Assembly (NCBI RefSeq): GCF_028290625.1
Contig: NZ_JAQGJM010000019.1
Span: 1-64,000, forward strand
Direction: 5' to 3'
DNA from: Devosia sp.
GTDB taxonomy: Bacteria > Pseudomonadota > Alphaproteobacteria > Rhizobiales > Devosiaceae
Length of the DNA: 64,000 nt
In this document: positions 35,165-45,717 of the stretch, piece by piece
Position numbering within the stretch: the first letter of the stretch is position 1
How the letters are laid out: every line of letters starts with the position of its first letter
Notes under the pieces: model-generated
Database searches by the model: none
Told to the model about the DNA's origin: nothing
What the model saw: only the letters and a program-made list of their open reading frames with translations
Made by a program: the position numbers and the translations under genes

Positions 35165-35241
35165 CAGCCGCCCGGCCTCCTCGCCTCGCTGCTCGACTGT
35201 GCCCGCGTGGGGCCCATGTCGCAACGTTTTTGGGTGCGATA

Positions 35242-36081
35242 ATGTTCGATTGGATCAAGCGGCCCCGCGTCCGCCCTGGGCATTTCGCCGCGCTGGACAA
35301 TGCCGATTTCCCCCCCTTCGCCCCGGGCAGCGTCTGGCTCGTCGGCGCCGGTCCGGGCGGTCCTGGTCTTGTCACGCTCCTGGGCTATTACGCCCTCGGC
35401 CAGGCCGATGTCGTGGTCCACGACGCCTTGGTGCCCGCCCAATTGCTGGCCATGGCCCGCCCTGACGCAAAGCTCGTCTTCGCCGGTAAGCGGGGTGGCA
35501 AGCCGTCACCCAAGCAGGCCGATATCTCGCTGCAACTGATCGATCTGGCTCGCGCCGGCAAGCGCGTGCTCCGCCTCAAGGGCGGCGATCCGTTCATGTT
35601 CGGTCGGGGCGGGGAGGAGGCTGGTGCTCTGGCCGCCGTCGGCGTGCCATTCCGCATCGTGCCCGGCATTTCCTCGGGCCTGGGCGGGCTGGCCTATGCG
35701 GGCATTCCCATTACTCACCGCGACACCAACCAGGCCGTGCTGTTCCTCACCGGCCACGACGATAGCGGGGCCGTGCCGCAGGCTGTGGATTGGGCCGCGG
35801 TCGCCAAGGCGGCGCCGGTGATCGTCATGTTCATGGCGGTCAAGCATCTCGGCTCTATTGCCGACAAGTTGCTGGCCGCCGGGCGCGACGGCGCCGATCG
35901 GCTGGCCATCATCTCCAACGCCGCCACGCCGCAGCAATCGATCATCGAGACCACATTGGGTGAAGCGCATCTGCTGCATGACGTTCCGACCCCCGCCGTC
36001 ATTGTCCTCGGGCCTGTGAGCGGGTATCGATCCTCGCTTGATTGGTACATCGGCAAGGCGCGGGAGCATGGGTTTGGCTAA
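35242..36081 (+). CDS. cobA: Uroporphyrinogen-III C-methyltransferase
   Basis: A 279-residue SAM-dependent methyltransferase (SUMT) that makes precorrin-2, the branch point to cobalamin and siroheme. Motifs: VWLVGAGPGGPGLVTLLGYY near the start, VVHDALVP, GKRGGKPSPKQADIS, RLKGGDPFMFGRGGEEA, and GIPITHRDTNQAV. All are standard for the family. It starts a four-gene unit cobA-cobB-cobQ-cobD with overlapping genes (14 bp with cobB). Confidence 0.96.
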   Translation: MFDWIKRPRVRPGHFAALDNADFPPFAPGSVWLVGAGPGGPGLVTLLGYYALGQADVVVHDALVPAQLLAMARPDAKLVFAGKRGGKPSPKQADISLQLIDLARAGKRVLRLKGGDPFMFGRGGEEAGALAAVGVPFRIVPGISSGLGGLAYAGIPITHRDTNQAVLFLTGHDDSGAVPQAVDWAAVAKAAPVIVMFMAVKHLGSIADKLLAAGRDGADRLAIISNAATPQQSIIETTLGEAHLLHDVPTPAVIVLGPVSGYRSSLDWYIGKAREHGFG

Positions 36082-37357
36082 AGGCCTCGTTATCGCCGCG
36101 CCGCGCTCCGGCTCCGGCAAGACCGTCATCACCCTTGGCCTGCTCGCCGCCCTGCGGCGTCGCGGCGTTGCCGTCGCGCCCGCCAAGACCGGGCCGGACT
36201 ACATCGATCCGGCTTTTCTCGGCCGTGCTGCCGGCCGCCCTGCGGTCAACCTCGATCCCTGGTCGATGTCGCCCCACCGCCTGAAGCATCTCGCCGCCCA
36301 ACAGGCCGGCGAAGCCTTGCTGATCGTCGAGGGCGTCATGGGGCTGTTCGACGCCTCCGCGGACGGCACCGGCTCTACCGCCGACCTTGCCGAATTGCTG
36401 GAGCTACCAGTCATCCTGGTGGTCGACGGAGACAAACAGAGCCAGTCCGTCGCCCCGTTGGTGGCTGGGTTTGCCAACTGGCGCGTCGGGGTCCGTGTTG
36501 CCGGGGTCATCCTCAACCGCGTAGCCTCCACCAAGCATGAGCGCATGCTGGTCGATGCCCTGGGGCCCACCGGAATACCCTGCCTCGGCGCTATCCCGCG
36601 AGACCCAGCCCTCGTCATTCCCGAGCGCCATCTCGGCCTGGTCCTCCCCGGCGATATCGACACGTTTGAACCCTTCCTCGCCGCTGCCGCAGAGGCCATC
36701 GGCGACTATATCGACCTCGATCGCCTGCAGGCTTTGGCCACGCCCATCGCCGAGACCCAAGACAGTCCGGCGCCGCTGCCGCCGCTGGGCCAGCGCATCG
36801 CCATCGCCCACGACGCGGCGTTCGCTTTTCTCTATCCGCACTTGCTCGATGGCTGGTGCGGGCAGGGCGCCGAACTCACCTTCTTCTCCCCCCTCGCCAA
36901 CGAGGCGCCGGCGGCCGATGTCGATGCCATCTTCCTGCCCGGCGGCTATCCAGAATTGCATGGTGCTACGCTTGCGGCCGCCGAGACATTCAAAGCTGGC
37001 TTGCTTGCCGCCCGTGATCGTGGCGCGCTGATTTATGGCGAGTGCGGTGGCTTCATGGTGCTCGGTGAAGTGCTGGTCGACAAATCCGGAATGCCGCACG
37101 AAATGGCCGGGCTGCTGCCTGTCATCACCCAGATCGACCGTCCCAAGCGTACGCTGGGCTACCGCCGCCTGACGCAATCGGCGCTGCCGTGGCCAACGCT
37201 ACTCAACGGCCACGAATTTCACTATTCTTCGGTCAAGCAATCGCGCCTGCCGCCTCTATTCGAAGCCACCGACGCAACCGAAGCGCCGTTGCCACCGATG
37301 GGCGCCGTCATCGGCCGAGTCATGGGCTCCTACGCCCATGTGGTGGATGCGGCATGA
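36068..37357 (+). CDS. cobB: Hydrogenobyrinate / cobyrinate a,c-diamide synthase
   Basis: A 429-residue glutamine-dependent amidotransferase that amidates the a and c carboxylates. The N-terminal P-loop domain has [20 protein letters not shown] and [11 protein letters not shown]; the C-terminal class I glutamine amidotransferase-like domain has [10 protein letters not shown] and the nucleophile Cys in [11 protein letters not shown]. The ATG at 36068 lies inside the cobA 3' end. The stop overlaps the cobQ start (ATGA). CobN acts on its product. Confidence 0.95.
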   Translation: MGLAKGLVIAAPRSGSGKTVITLGLLAALRRRGVAVAPAKTGPDYIDPAFLGRAAGRPAVNLDPWSMSPHRLKHLAAQQAGEALLIVEGVMGLFDASADGTGSTADLAELLELPVILVVDGDKQSQSVAPLVAGFANWRVGVRVAGVILNRVASTKHERMLVDALGPTGIPCLGAIPRDPALVIPERHLGLVLPGDIDTFEPFLAAAAEAIGDYIDLDRLQALATPIAETQDSPAPLPPLGQRIAIAHDAAFAFLYPHLLDGWCGQGAELTFFSPLANEAPAADVDAIFLPGGYPELHGATLAAAETFKAGLLAARDRGALIYGECGGFMVLGEVLVDKSGMPHEMAGLLPVITQIDRPKRTLGYRRLTQSALPWPTLLNGHEFHYSSVKQSRLPPLFEATDATEAPLPPMGAVIGRVMGSYAHVVDAA

Positions 37358-38817
37358 CCCGCGTCCTGATGTTCATGGGCACCGGCTCCGATGTCGGCAA
37401 ATCTCTGCTCGTCGCCGGGCTGTGCCGCGCCTTCACCAATCGTGGCCTCCGCGTCGCGCCGTTCAAGCCGCAAAACATGTCCAACAATGCCGCCGTGACC
37501 GAAGACGGCGGCGAAATCGGGCGCGCCCAGGCCCTGCAAGCCCGCGCCGCCAAACGCCCGCCGCTGACCGCGATGAACCCGGTCCTGCTCAAGCCCGAAC
37601 AGGAAACCGGCGCCCAGCTCGTGGTGCGTGGCCAACGCCGCACCTCGATGTCGGCCCGCGATTATTTCGCCCGCCGCGCCGTGCTGCTCCCCGAAGTCCT
37701 CGCCGCCTATGCCGAACTGGCCGCCGACGCTGACCTGATCCTCGTTGAAGGCGCCGGCAGCGCCTCTGAGGTCAACCTGCGCGCCAACGACATTGCCAAT
37801 TTCGGCTTCGCCCAGGCAGTCAATGCCCCGGTCATCGTCATCGGCGATATTCAGCGCGGTGGCGTCATCGCCTCTTTGGTCGGCACCTTCGCGGTCATCG
37901 ACCCCGTCGATGCCGCCCTCATCGTCGCCACGCTCATCAACAAATTCCAGGGCGATCCAACCCTGTTCGATGCCGGCAAGACCTTCATCGCCGAACGGAC
38001 CCGCGTGCCATGCCTCGGCCCAATCCCCTATTTCGCCGATGCCCACAAATTGCCCGCCGAAGACGTCATGGCCCTCGACGTCCCCCAGCGCGCCGGCACC
38101 GGCCAATACACCATCGCCGTCCCCCGCCTGCCGCGCATCGCCAATTTCGATGATCTCGATCCTCTCCGCGCCGAGCCCGGCGTGTCCGTTATCATCATCG
38201 AGCCCGGCCACGCGCTGCCGCGCAATGCCGACCTCATCATTCTGCCCGGCTCAAAAGCCACCCGCGCCGACCTCGCCGCCCTGCGCCAGCATGGTTGGGA
38301 TATCGACATTCTCGCCCATCACCGCGCTGGGGGCAGGGTGCTGGGCGTCTGCGGCGGTTATCAGATGCTCGGCAAAACCATCGCCGATCCCGACGGCATC
38401 GAAGGCGCGCCCGGCACCAGCCCCGGCCTCGGCCTGCTCGATCTCGATACCGTCCTCACCCCGGTCAAACAACTCCGCGTCGAACACGCCACCCACGCCG
38501 CCACCGGTCTGCCCATCGCCGGCTATCACATGCATATGGGCGTCACCCAGGGCTCCGACTGCGCCAATCCCTTTGCCTATGTGGACGCGGCGCCCGAAGG
38601 CGCCATCAGCCCCGATGGCCGCGTCGCCGGCACCTATCTGCACGGCCTGTTCGCCGCTGATGACTTCCGCCGCGCCTTCCTCGGCAACGCCGCCACGGCG
38701 GGCCTCAACTACGAAGCCGGCGTGGATGCCACGCTCGATGCCCTTGCCAATCACCTCGAAACCCATCTTGATCTCGACGCGCTCCTGGCGCTCGCTCAAC
38801 CGGTTCGGACCGCCTGA
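37354..38817 (+). CDS. cobQ: Adenosylcobyric acid synthase
   Basis: A 487-residue glutamine-dependent amidotransferase that adds the four remaining amides to give adenosylcobyric acid. The N-terminal domain has [34 protein letters not shown] and [13 protein letters not shown]; the C-terminal GATase domain has [15 protein letters not shown] and the nucleophile in [11 protein letters not shown]. The ATG is confirmed by the ATGA overlap with cobB; the frame runs on upstream but is within cobB. It is coupled to cobD (TGATG). Confidence 0.97.
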   Translation: MTRVLMFMGTGSDVGKSLLVAGLCRAFTNRGLRVAPFKPQNMSNNAAVTEDGGEIGRAQALQARAAKRPPLTAMNPVLLKPEQETGAQLVVRGQRRTSMSARDYFARRAVLLPEVLAAYAELAADADLILVEGAGSASEVNLRANDIANFGFAQAVNAPVIVIGDIQRGGVIASLVGTFAVIDPVDAALIVATLINKFQGDPTLFDAGKTFIAERTRVPCLGPIPYFADAHKLPAEDVMALDVPQRAGTGQYTIAVPRLPRIANFDDLDPLRAEPGVSVIIIEPGHALPRNADLIILPGSKATRADLAALRQHGWDIDILAHHRAGGRVLGVCGGYQMLGKTIADPDGIEGAPGTSPGLGLLDLDTVLTPVKQLRVEHATHAATGLPIAGYHMHMGVTQGSDCANPFAYVDAAPEGAISPDGRVAGTYLHGLFAADDFRRAFLGNAATAGLNYEAGVDATLDALANHLETHLDLDALLALAQPVRTA

Positions 38818-39785
38818 TGCAATTTCTCATTCCCCCGCTCGCCTTGCTGATCGAACGCATCTTTGGTTATCCGGCCCAATTGACTGCCATCATCGGCCAC
38901 CCGGTCATGTGGTTCGGCTGGCTGATCGACTACCTCGAGCAAAGATCGAATAGCGCCTATCGGACCGCTGACGAACGCCGCACCGCCGGGGTCGTAAATC
39001 TCGCCATCCTGCTCGGCATAGCACTGGTTGCCTCAGTCCTTGTCCAGCAGGCGTTCCGCGCCATTCCCGGCGGTTGGGTTGTCGAAATCCTGCTCGCCAC
39101 ACCCTTCCTGGCCCAAAAGGAACTCGGCCGCGCCGTCCACGCCGTCGCCGAAGCCATGCGCACCTCGCTCGCTGCTGGGCGCGAAGCCGTCAGCCACATC
39201 GTCGGCCGCGATCCACAGGCGCTCGATGAAGCCGGCGTGTCCCGAGCCGCCATCGAGACCCTGGCCGAAAGCACCTCGGACGGTGTCATCGCCCCATTGT
39301 TCTGGCTGGTCCTGCTCGGTCTGCCCGGCATTGCGCTCTACAAGGCGATCAACACAGCTGATTCGATGATCGGCCACCGCAATGACCGGTATCGCGACTA
39401 TGGCTGGGCCGCCGCCAGACTCGATGATGTGGTCAACTGGATCCCGGCGCGCCTCACCGCCGTGCTGATCACGGTTGCCTGCTTCTTCACACCCTACGCT
39501 AGTCCCGGCAAAGCCTGGGCTACCGCCCGCCGCGACGCGCGCAAACATGCTTCGCCCAATTCCGGCTGGCCCGAAGCCGCTTTCGCCGGCGCCCTGGATT
39601 TCACCCTTGGCGGCCCACGCAGCTATGCCGGCGAAATGGTCAATCTCCCCGCGTTCGGCACCGGCAAGCGCGACCTCGTCGGCAGCGACATTTTGCGCGC
39701 CTTGCAGCTTTATCGCGTCACTCTCAATGTGACATTGGTGGCCAGCGTGATCGGGGCACTGCTGATCTGGGCAGCGGCCGGCTAG
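38817..39785 (+). CDS. cobD: Adenosylcobinamide-phosphate synthase (CbiB/CobD)
   Basis: A 322-residue inner-membrane protein that joins the aminopropanol arm to cobyric acid. It has about five helices and the family's hallmarks: GYPAQLTAIIGHPVMWFGWL (N-terminal), ETLAESTSDGVIAPLFW and KAINTADSMIGHRNDRYRDY in the middle, and DARKHASPNSGWPEAAFAGA with LGGPRSYAGE later. Start overlaps the cobQ stop. It is the last gene of the unit; a hairpin repeat follows. cobC (threonine-phosphate decarboxylase), often next to cobD, is not seen here. Confidence 0.95.
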   Translation: MQFLIPPLALLIERIFGYPAQLTAIIGHPVMWFGWLIDYLEQRSNSAYRTADERRTAGVVNLAILLGIALVASVLVQQAFRAIPGGWVVEILLATPFLAQKELGRAVHAVAEAMRTSLAAGREAVSHIVGRDPQALDEAGVSRAAIETLAESTSDGVIAPLFWLVLLGLPGIALYKAINTADSMIGHRNDRYRDYGWAAARLDDVVNWIPARLTAVLITVACFFTPYASPGKAWATARRDARKHASPNSGWPEAAFAGALDFTLGGPRSYAGEMVNLPAFGTGKRDLVGSDILRALQLYRVTLNVTLVASVIGALLIWAAAG

Positions 39786-39813
39786 CCTGGCCGCGACCGG
39801 TGTGTTTCGCGGA

Positions 39814-39891
39814 GTCATTCCCGCGCAGGCGGGAACCTCCGTTTTCTTCTGTCCGATCCCCAACAGAGGTTCCCGCCTACGCGGGAATGAC
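39814..39891. repeat. Long inverted repeat (family D) between cobD and cobU
   Basis: Two 26-nt arms, 39814-39839 and 39866-39891, match in 25 of 26 positions; each begins GTCATTCCCGCG and holds its own GCGGGAA hairpin. The loop is 26 bp. A single related arm is at 2557-2581. Between convergent cobD and cobU it probably ends transcription from both sides. Confidence 0.9.
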
Positions 39892-39929
39892 CCGGTGGGA
39901 CGGGATGGGTTGGCGTAATGCCCAGCGGC

Positions 39930-40484
39930 CTAGGCCTCGTACAGGCGCGGCGTATCCATGCTCGGCGCCTCGCCCTTGAGCACCATCGGCAGGCCAGCAA
40001 CAACGAAATAGACATCGTCGCAAATCTCCGCCAGCCGCTGATGCGCCGATCCCGCCAGATCGCGAAACGTGCGCGCCATGGCATTATCCGGCACGATGCC
40101 CAGCCCGACCTCATTGCTGACCAGCACGATCTTGGTCTGCTGGACCTGCCCCAGCGTCTCGGCCAATTGCTCGACCGCTCCAGCGACTTCCTCGCCCGCC
40201 ATCAGCATATTGGTGATCCATAGCGTCAGGCAGTCGACCAGAATCACGTCGTGCTGCTTGGAGGTCCTGATGATCGCGTCCGACAGCGCCAGTGGCTCTT
40301 CGATCGTGGCGAATCGCCCGGCGCGGCCGCGCTGGTGGCTTTCGACTCGTTCGCGCATTTCTCCATCCAGCGCCGTGGCTGTCGCCAGATAGGCCGGCTT
40401 TTGACCCTCGTGCATCGCCAGGCGCTCGGCAAAAGCCGTTTTGCCCGACCGTGCCCCGCCCAGCACCAGCAGATGTCGTGTCAT
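39930..40484 (-). CDS. cobU: Adenosylcobinamide kinase / guanylyltransferase
   Basis: A 184-residue bifunctional enzyme (called CobP in the aerobic pathway) that phosphorylates adenosylcobinamide and then adds GMP. The P-loop GGARSGKT is at residues 9-16, followed by YLATATALDGEMRERV with the nearby ESHQRGR (the His that takes the guanylyl group in the family), VDCLTLWITNML and VSNEVGLGIVPDNAMAR. The ATG at 40484 is preceded by a GGAAGGGG ribosome binding site. It reads towards cobD and is divergent from the sugar kinase gene. Confidence 0.95.
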   Translation of the reverse strand: MTRHLLVLGGARSGKTAFAERLAMHEGQKPAYLATATALDGEMRERVESHQRGRAGRFATIEEPLALSDAIIRTSKQHDVILVDCLTLWITNMLMAGEEVAGAVEQLAETLGQVQQTKIVLVSNEVGLGIVPDNAMARTFRDLAGSAHQRLAEICDDVYFVVAGLPMVLKGEAPSMDTPRLYEA

Positions 40485-40702
40485 GTTCAACCCCTTCCGT
40501 CCCGCAACGGTATCGATGATTAAAAGCGTGAGCCGTCAGCCGGTTGCGTTCGCCCGCCATGGCCCGTAGACAAGCTATGCGAAACTGTGGCTTTGGTCGC
40601 GCCCAACAGGCGCTTATTGTACTTTCGTCTTAGCATCTTTCGCATTATGGTCCGCGCCGAACCGACCCAATAAACTCTTGGCATAGAGACGGAGGCGCCC
40701 GC

Positions 40703-41575
40703 GTGCCCAGATACTATCTTGGCGTTGACGGCGGCGGCACCAATTGCCGCGTCCGCCTTGCCGACGAGAACCTGAACACCCTCGCCGAGGTCAGGAATGG
40801 CCGCTCGAATCTGCAGATCGACGATGGTAACCCCGCCTATCAGGCGATCTCGATGGGCACGCAGGAAGTGTTCGCCAAAGCCGGTATCGACGCCGCGCAG
40901 ATGGCCGATACCTATGCGTGTTTCGGCATGGCCGGCGCCCGCCTGATTTCGGCGCGCGACGAATTTGCCGCGCGGCCCTGGCCGTTCGCCGCCGTCAAGG
41001 TTTACGACGATATCGATATTGCCCATGCGGGCGCACTGGGTGGCGGCGATGGCGCTGTCATCATCGTCGGCACCGGTTCGGCCGGTCTCGCCATTGTAGG
41101 CGGCCAACGTTTTCAGGTCGGCGGCTGGGGCTTCCCCGTGGGCGATCAGATGTCCGGCGCCATTTTGGGCCGCGAACTGGTGCGCATCACCGTGGAGGCC
41201 GAGGATGGCCTGGTGCCCGGCTCGGAACTGACCAAGGCCGTCGTCGCGCAGATGGGCGATAACGACGCCATCATGGATTGGTCGTTCAAGGACGAGCGCA
41301 ATCCCGCCGATTACGGCGCGCTGATGCCAATGTTCATCGACTATTTCGAAAAGGGCGACCCGATCGCCCGCCAGTTGATGGATTTGCAACTGGGCTACAT
41401 CGACAATTACGCCAATTGGTTCAAGGCGCGCGACGCCAAGGTCATGGCCATCGTTGGTGGCTTCGGCCAACGCCTGTTCCCACTACTGCAACAGCGCTAC
41501 GGCGCCTTCGTCGCCCTGCCGCTCTATGAACCGCTGCACGGCGCCGTCATTCTCGCCAAACAAAATTTCGCTTAA
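40703..41575 (+). CDS. BadF/BadG/BcrA/BcrD-type ATPase, likely N-acetylglucosamine or glucosamine kinase
   Basis: A 290-residue actin-fold kinase. It begins YYLGVDGGGTNCRVRLADEN (phosphate 1 motif), has GAVIIVGTGSAGLAIVGG (about 114-131) and GGWGFPVGDQMSGAILGREL, the hallmark of the GlcNAc/glucosamine kinase branch. The start is GTG at 40703 after GGAGG. It lies 28 bp upstream of zwf, so it is probably the first gene of the Entner-Doudoroff operon and feeds a sugar phosphate into it. The exact sugar is uncertain. Confidence 0.85.
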   Translation: MPRYYLGVDGGGTNCRVRLADENLNTLAEVRNGRSNLQIDDGNPAYQAISMGTQEVFAKAGIDAAQMADTYACFGMAGARLISARDEFAARPWPFAAVKVYDDIDIAHAGALGGGDGAVIIVGTGSAGLAIVGGQRFQVGGWGFPVGDQMSGAILGRELVRITVEAEDGLVPGSELTKAVVAQMGDNDAIMDWSFKDERNPADYGALMPMFIDYFEKGDPIARQLMDLQLGYIDNYANWFKARDAKVMAIVGGFGQRLFPLLQQRYGAFVALPLYEPLHGAVILAKQNFA

Positions 41576-41603
41576 AAGCCTGCCCAAAGAAGGACTTAGC
41601 CTC

Positions 41604-43085
41604 GTGTCCAGCCGTATCATTCCGGTCCAGCCTTTCGATTATGTGGTGTTCGGCGCCACTGGCGACTTGACCAAGCGCAAGCTTATCCCGGCGCTGTATC
41701 ATCGCTTCAAGGATGGCCAGTTCGACGAGCAGTCGCACATTATCGGCGTCTCGCGCTCCAAGCTCAGCGATGCCGATTTCCAGAAGCTGGCCCGCGATGC
41801 GGTCACCGAATTCGTGGAAAAGGAATACCAGGACGCCGCGATCATCGACCGCTTCGTCACCATATTCTCCTACGTTGCCAACGATGTCAGCGATCCAACC
41901 AAGTGGACCGACCTGGGCAAGGCGCTGCGCGACGATCCCAAGATCGTCCGTGCCTTCTACCTCGCCGTCGCGCCCGACCTGTTCGAGCCGATCGCCGAAT
42001 ACCTCAGCAAGAAGAAATATTACCGCCGCGACGCCCGCGTGGTGATCGAAAAGCCGCTCGGCCACGATCTTGCCTCGTCGATGGAAATCAACGACGGCGT
42101 CTCCAAGATCTTCAAGGAAGATCAGGTCTACCGCATCGACCACTATCTCGGCAAAGAGACGGTGCAGAACCTATTGGCGCTGCGCTTCGCCAACACGCTG
42201 TTCGAGCCGATCTGGAATTCGGCCCATATCGACCACGTCCAGCTCACCGTGGCCGAGTCGGTCGGCGCCGGCACGCGCGGCTATTACGACGAATCCGGCG
42301 CCCTGCGTGACATGATCCAGAACCACATGTTGCAGCTGCTGTGCCTTGTCGCCATGGAGCCGCCGGCTTCGGACGACGCCAATGCGTTGCGCGACGAAAA
42401 GCTCAAGGTGCTGCGCTCGCTCAAGCCCATCGTCAATGGCGACGTCGCCCGCATGACCGTGCGCGGCCAGTATCGCGGCGTGAAGTCCGAGACCACTTCG
42501 GTCGCCGGTTACCAGGATGAGCTGCCCGAAGCCAAGAAGGGCAGCCGCACCGAGACCTTCGTTGCCCTCAAGGCCGAAATCGAAAACTGGCGCTGGGCCG
42601 GCGTGCCGTTCTACCTGCGCACCGGCAAGCGCATGGCCAGCCGCGTTTCGGAAATCTGCATCCAGTTCCGCTCCATCCCGCATTCGATCTTCGACCATGC
42701 CGAAGGCGCGCCCAAGGCCAACAAGCTTATCATCCGCCTGCAGCCCGACGAGGGCGTCAAGATGATGATGATGATCAAGGATCCGGGCCCGGGCGGCATG
42801 CGCCTGCGCGAAGTGCCGTTGAACCTGAGCTTTGCCCAGACTTTCAGCGAGCGCACGCCTGAAGCCTATGAGCGCCTGCTGCTCGACGTGATCCGCGGCA
42901 ACCAGACCCTGTTCATGCGCCGTGACGAGCTGGAAGCGGCCTGGAAATGGGTCGATCCGATCCGCGAGGCCTGGGACAATTCCTCCGAGCCGACGCAGTC
43001 CTACACAGCTGGGACCTGGGGCCCGACCGGCTCGATCGCCCTGATCGAGCGCGACGGCCGCACCTGGTATGAAGGCGAAAACTAG
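41604..43085 (+). CDS. zwf: Glucose-6-phosphate 1-dehydrogenase
   Basis: A 493-residue enzyme that oxidises glucose 6-phosphate to 6-phosphogluconolactone with NADP+ (or NAD+). The coenzyme motif is FGATGDLTKRKLIPALYHR, the substrate-binding motif is YRIDHYLGKETVQNLLALRF, and the C-terminal half shows RTGKRMASRVSEICIQF. A GTG at 41604 is the likely start (VSSRIIPVQPFDYVVFGATG), with AAGGA upstream. The next gene, pgl, begins at the base after its stop codon. Confidence 0.95.
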   Translation: MSSRIIPVQPFDYVVFGATGDLTKRKLIPALYHRFKDGQFDEQSHIIGVSRSKLSDADFQKLARDAVTEFVEKEYQDAAIIDRFVTIFSYVANDVSDPTKWTDLGKALRDDPKIVRAFYLAVAPDLFEPIAEYLSKKKYYRRDARVVIEKPLGHDLASSMEINDGVSKIFKEDQVYRIDHYLGKETVQNLLALRFANTLFEPIWNSAHIDHVQLTVAESVGAGTRGYYDESGALRDMIQNHMLQLLCLVAMEPPASDDANALRDEKLKVLRSLKPIVNGDVARMTVRGQYRGVKSETTSVAGYQDELPEAKKGSRTETFVALKAEIENWRWAGVPFYLRTGKRMASRVSEICIQFRSIPHSIFDHAEGAPKANKLIIRLQPDEGVKMMMMIKDPGPGGMRLREVPLNLSFAQTFSERTPEAYERLLLDVIRGNQTLFMRRDELEAAWKWVDPIREAWDNSSEPTQSYTAGTWGPTGSIALIERDGRTWYEGEN

Positions 43086-43781
43086 ATGAGCATCGAACGC
43101 CGCAGCTTTGCCGATAAGCCGACCCTGGCCAAGGAATTGGCCGAGGCGGTTGCCGACCGTATCCGGACGGCCATCGCGGAGCGCGGCACGGCGTCCATTG
43201 CGGTCAGCGGCGGCTCGACACCGGGCCGTTTCTTCCAGGCTCTGGGCAAGACCAAGGACATCGATTGGTCCAAGGTCATCGTCACCCTCGTCGACGAGCG
43301 CTGGGTCGATGAGATGAGCAATCGCTCCAATGCGCTGCTGGTCAATGAGCGCATGTTGCAGGGTCCGGCAGCAATCGCGCGGTTCCTGCCGCTCTATTCG
43401 GGCGGCGACGAGCCGACGCCCGAGCTGGTCGCCAAGACCAATGCCTCGCTCGCCAACCTGCCGCGACCCTTCGCCGCGGTGGTGCTCGGCATGGGCAGCG
43501 ATGGCCATACCGCGTCGTTCTTTCCCGGCGGCGACACGCTGACGCAAGCGCTGTCCGCCCCCGGTCCCGCACTCGCCATCCACGCCCCCGGCGCCGGCGA
43601 GTCGCGCATCACCCTCACCCTTCCGTATTTGTTGAGCACGGATGGGCTCTACCTTCACATCGAAGGGGAAGAAAAGGCCGTCGTTCTCGACACGGCATTG
43701 AGTGAAGGTCCCGTAGAGGACATGCCCATCCGTGCCGTCTTGCGCTCCGGCCAGACTGTAACCGTCTACTGGTGCCCGTAG
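43086..43781 (+). CDS. pgl: 6-Phosphogluconolactonase (DevB type)
   Basis: A 231-residue lactonase giving 6-phosphogluconate. Motifs: ASIAVSGGSTPGRFFQALG, VTLVDERWVDEMSNRSN and AAVVLGMGSDGHTASFFPG, all typical of DevB-type enzymes. It starts directly after the zwf stop and leads to edd 60 bp further on, so the operon carries out the first three steps of the Entner-Doudoroff route. Confidence 0.95.
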   Translation: MSIERRSFADKPTLAKELAEAVADRIRTAIAERGTASIAVSGGSTPGRFFQALGKTKDIDWSKVIVTLVDERWVDEMSNRSNALLVNERMLQGPAAIARFLPLYSGGDEPTPELVAKTNASLANLPRPFAAVVLGMGSDGHTASFFPGGDTLTQALSAPGPALAIHAPGAGESRITLTLPYLLSTDGLYLHIEGEEKAVVLDTALSEGPVEDMPIRAVLRSGQTVTVYWCP

Positions 43782-43841
43782 TCCCCGTCGCGGTCCCCAA
43801 TCGACCGCTTCGGCCACTTAAGGCTCCACCAAGGAGCTAAA

Positions 43842-45656
43842 ATGTCTGTTCGCCAAGCCATCCAGGATGTCACTGATCGTATTGCCGCCCGCAGCCGCGA
43901 TACCCGCCGCGACTACCTCAATCGCCTCGACGCCGCCAAGGAGGCCGGCGTTTATCGCTCGACCCTGAGCTGCGGCAATCTTGCCCACGCTTTTGCTGCC
44001 TGCACGCCCTCCGAAAAGGCCGCTTTGGCAGGCAGCAAGACCCTGAACCTGGGCATCGTCACGTCCTATAACGACATGCTGTCGGCCCATCAGCCGTACC
44101 AGTTCTATCCCGATATCATCAAGGAAGCCGCCCGTGCCATCGGCGCCACAGCCCAGGTTGCCGGTGGCGTGCCTGCCATGTGCGATGGCGTCACCCAGGG
44201 CATGCCCGGCATGGACCTGTCCCTGTTCAGCCGCGACGTCATCGCCATGGCCACCGCGATCTCGCTCAGCCACAACATGTTCGACGCCGCCGTCTATCTC
44301 GGCATTTGCGACAAGATCGTCCCCGGGCTCTTGATTGGCGCGCTGACCTTCGGCCATCTCCCCGCCGTCTTCGTTCCCGCCGGCCCCATGCCCTCGGGCA
44401 TGCCGAACGACGAAAAGAGCAAGATCCGCCAGCTCTACATGGAGGGCAAGGTTGGCCGCGCCGAGCTGCTCGAGGCCGAATCCAAGTCGTACCACTCTGC
44501 CGGCACCTGCACTTTCTACGGCACCGCCAATTCCAACCAGATGCTGATGGAAATCATGGGCCTGCACCTGCCGGGTGCCAGCTTCGTCAATCCCGGTACC
44601 CCATTGCGCGATGCCCTGACCAAAGAGGCGACCAAGCGCGCCCTTTCGCTGACCGCCCAGGGCAATGACTACACCCCCGTCGGTCACGTCATCGATGAAA
44701 AGTCCATCGTCAATGGCCTCGTTGGCCTGCACGCCACCGGCGGCTCGACCAATCACACCATGCACCTGATCGCCATCGCGGCCGCCGCTGGCCTGCACGT
44801 CACCTGGGACGACATGAGCGACCTCAGCGACGCCACGCCGCTGCTGGCCCGCGTCTACCCCAACGGCGTCGCCGACGTGAACCATTTCCATGCCGCCGGC
44901 GGCATGGGCTTCCTGATCCAGGAACTTCTCGCCAGCGGGCATCTGCACGAGGACGTCAAAACAGTCTGGGGCAATGGCCTCTCCGGCTATGCCGTGGAAG
45001 CCAAGCTCATCGAAGAAAAACTGACCTTCGAAGCCTCGCCCAAGGAATCGGCTTTGCCCAAGGTTTTGACGGGCGTCGCCACCCCGTTCCAGACTTCGGG
45101 CGGCCTCAAGCTGCTGTCCGGCAATCTGGGCCGCTCGGTGATCAAGGTCTCGGCCGTCAAGCCAGAGCATCGCGTCATCGAAGCCCCCGCTCGTGTCTTC
45201 CACGGCCAGGAAGGCCTGCAGGCCGCCTTCAAGGCCGGCGAACTGAATGGCGATATGATCGCTGTGGTCCGCTTCTCCGGCCCTCGCGCCATCGGCATGC
45301 CCGAGCTGCACAAGCTCACTCCGGCGCTGGGCGTGCTGCAGGACCGTGGCTTCAAGGTCGCGCTGCTCACTGACGGCCGCATGTCCGGCGCTTCGGGCAA
45401 AGTGCCCGCCGCCATCCACATGACCCCCGAAGCCGTCGATGGTGGCCCCATCAGCAAGCTGCGCGACGGCGACATGATCCGCCTCGACGCCAATGAAGGC
45501 ACGCTGACCTTCCTCGGCGACGAAAAGGAACTCCTCTCCCGCACCCCGGCCACCGAAGACCTTCGCCCCCAGCACTACGGCATGGGTCGGGAGCTGTTTG
45601 CCGGGTTCAGGAGCCTAGTGGGTGTGGCGGATCGCGGCGCGAGCGTGTTCCAGTAG
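43842..45656 (+). CDS. edd: Phosphogluconate dehydratase
   Basis: A 604-residue Fe-S dehydratase (IlvD/Edd family) that makes KDPG from 6-phosphogluconate. Visible motifs are [59 protein letters not shown] (cluster cysteines), and [20 protein letters not shown]. Length and motifs are normal. An AAGGAG site precedes the ATG. The KDPG aldolase gene eda is not in the window. Confidence 0.97.
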   Translation: MSVRQAIQDVTDRIAARSRDTRRDYLNRLDAAKEAGVYRSTLSCGNLAHAFAACTPSEKAALAGSKTLNLGIVTSYNDMLSAHQPYQFYPDIIKEAARAIGATAQVAGGVPAMCDGVTQGMPGMDLSLFSRDVIAMATAISLSHNMFDAAVYLGICDKIVPGLLIGALTFGHLPAVFVPAGPMPSGMPNDEKSKIRQLYMEGKVGRAELLEAESKSYHSAGTCTFYGTANSNQMLMEIMGLHLPGASFVNPGTPLRDALTKEATKRALSLTAQGNDYTPVGHVIDEKSIVNGLVGLHATGGSTNHTMHLIAIAAAAGLHVTWDDMSDLSDATPLLARVYPNGVADVNHFHAAGGMGFLIQELLASGHLHEDVKTVWGNGLSGYAVEAKLIEEKLTFEASPKESALPKVLTGVATPFQTSGGLKLLSGNLGRSVIKVSAVKPEHRVIEAPARVFHGQEGLQAAFKAGELNGDMIAVVRFSGPRAIGMPELHKLTPALGVLQDRGFKVALLTDGRMSGASGKVPAAIHMTPEAVDGGPISKLRDGDMIRLDANEGTLTFLGDEKELLSRTPATEDLRPQHYGMGRELFAGFRSLVGVADRGASVFQ

Positions 45657-45660
45657 GTCC

Positions 45661-45711
45661 TTGTGGGAACGCACCTCTGTATGTTATACAAATGTTTGAC
45701 ATATAGAGGTG
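45661..45711 (+). promoter_or_regulatory. Promoter with overlapping inverted repeat of the mazEF-type operon
   Basis: A 13-nt inverted repeat with 12 of 13 positions paired, arms 45672-45684 (CACCTCTGTATGT) and 45699-45711, covers a possible promoter: TTGTGG (45661-45666), 18-bp spacer, TATACA (45685-45690). The region is AT-rich compared with its surroundings. It is the likely autoregulatory operator of the antitoxin gene beginning at 45718. Confidence 0.6.
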
Positions 45712-45717
45712 CGGATT

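Noticed and set aside
35165..35241. A riboswitch or operator between divergent cobK and cobA
   Set aside because: The 77-bp gap shows no cobalamin-riboswitch core and no clear palindrome.
43818..45575. A 585-codon minus-strand frame
   Set aside because: Fully antisense to edd, which is certain from its motifs.
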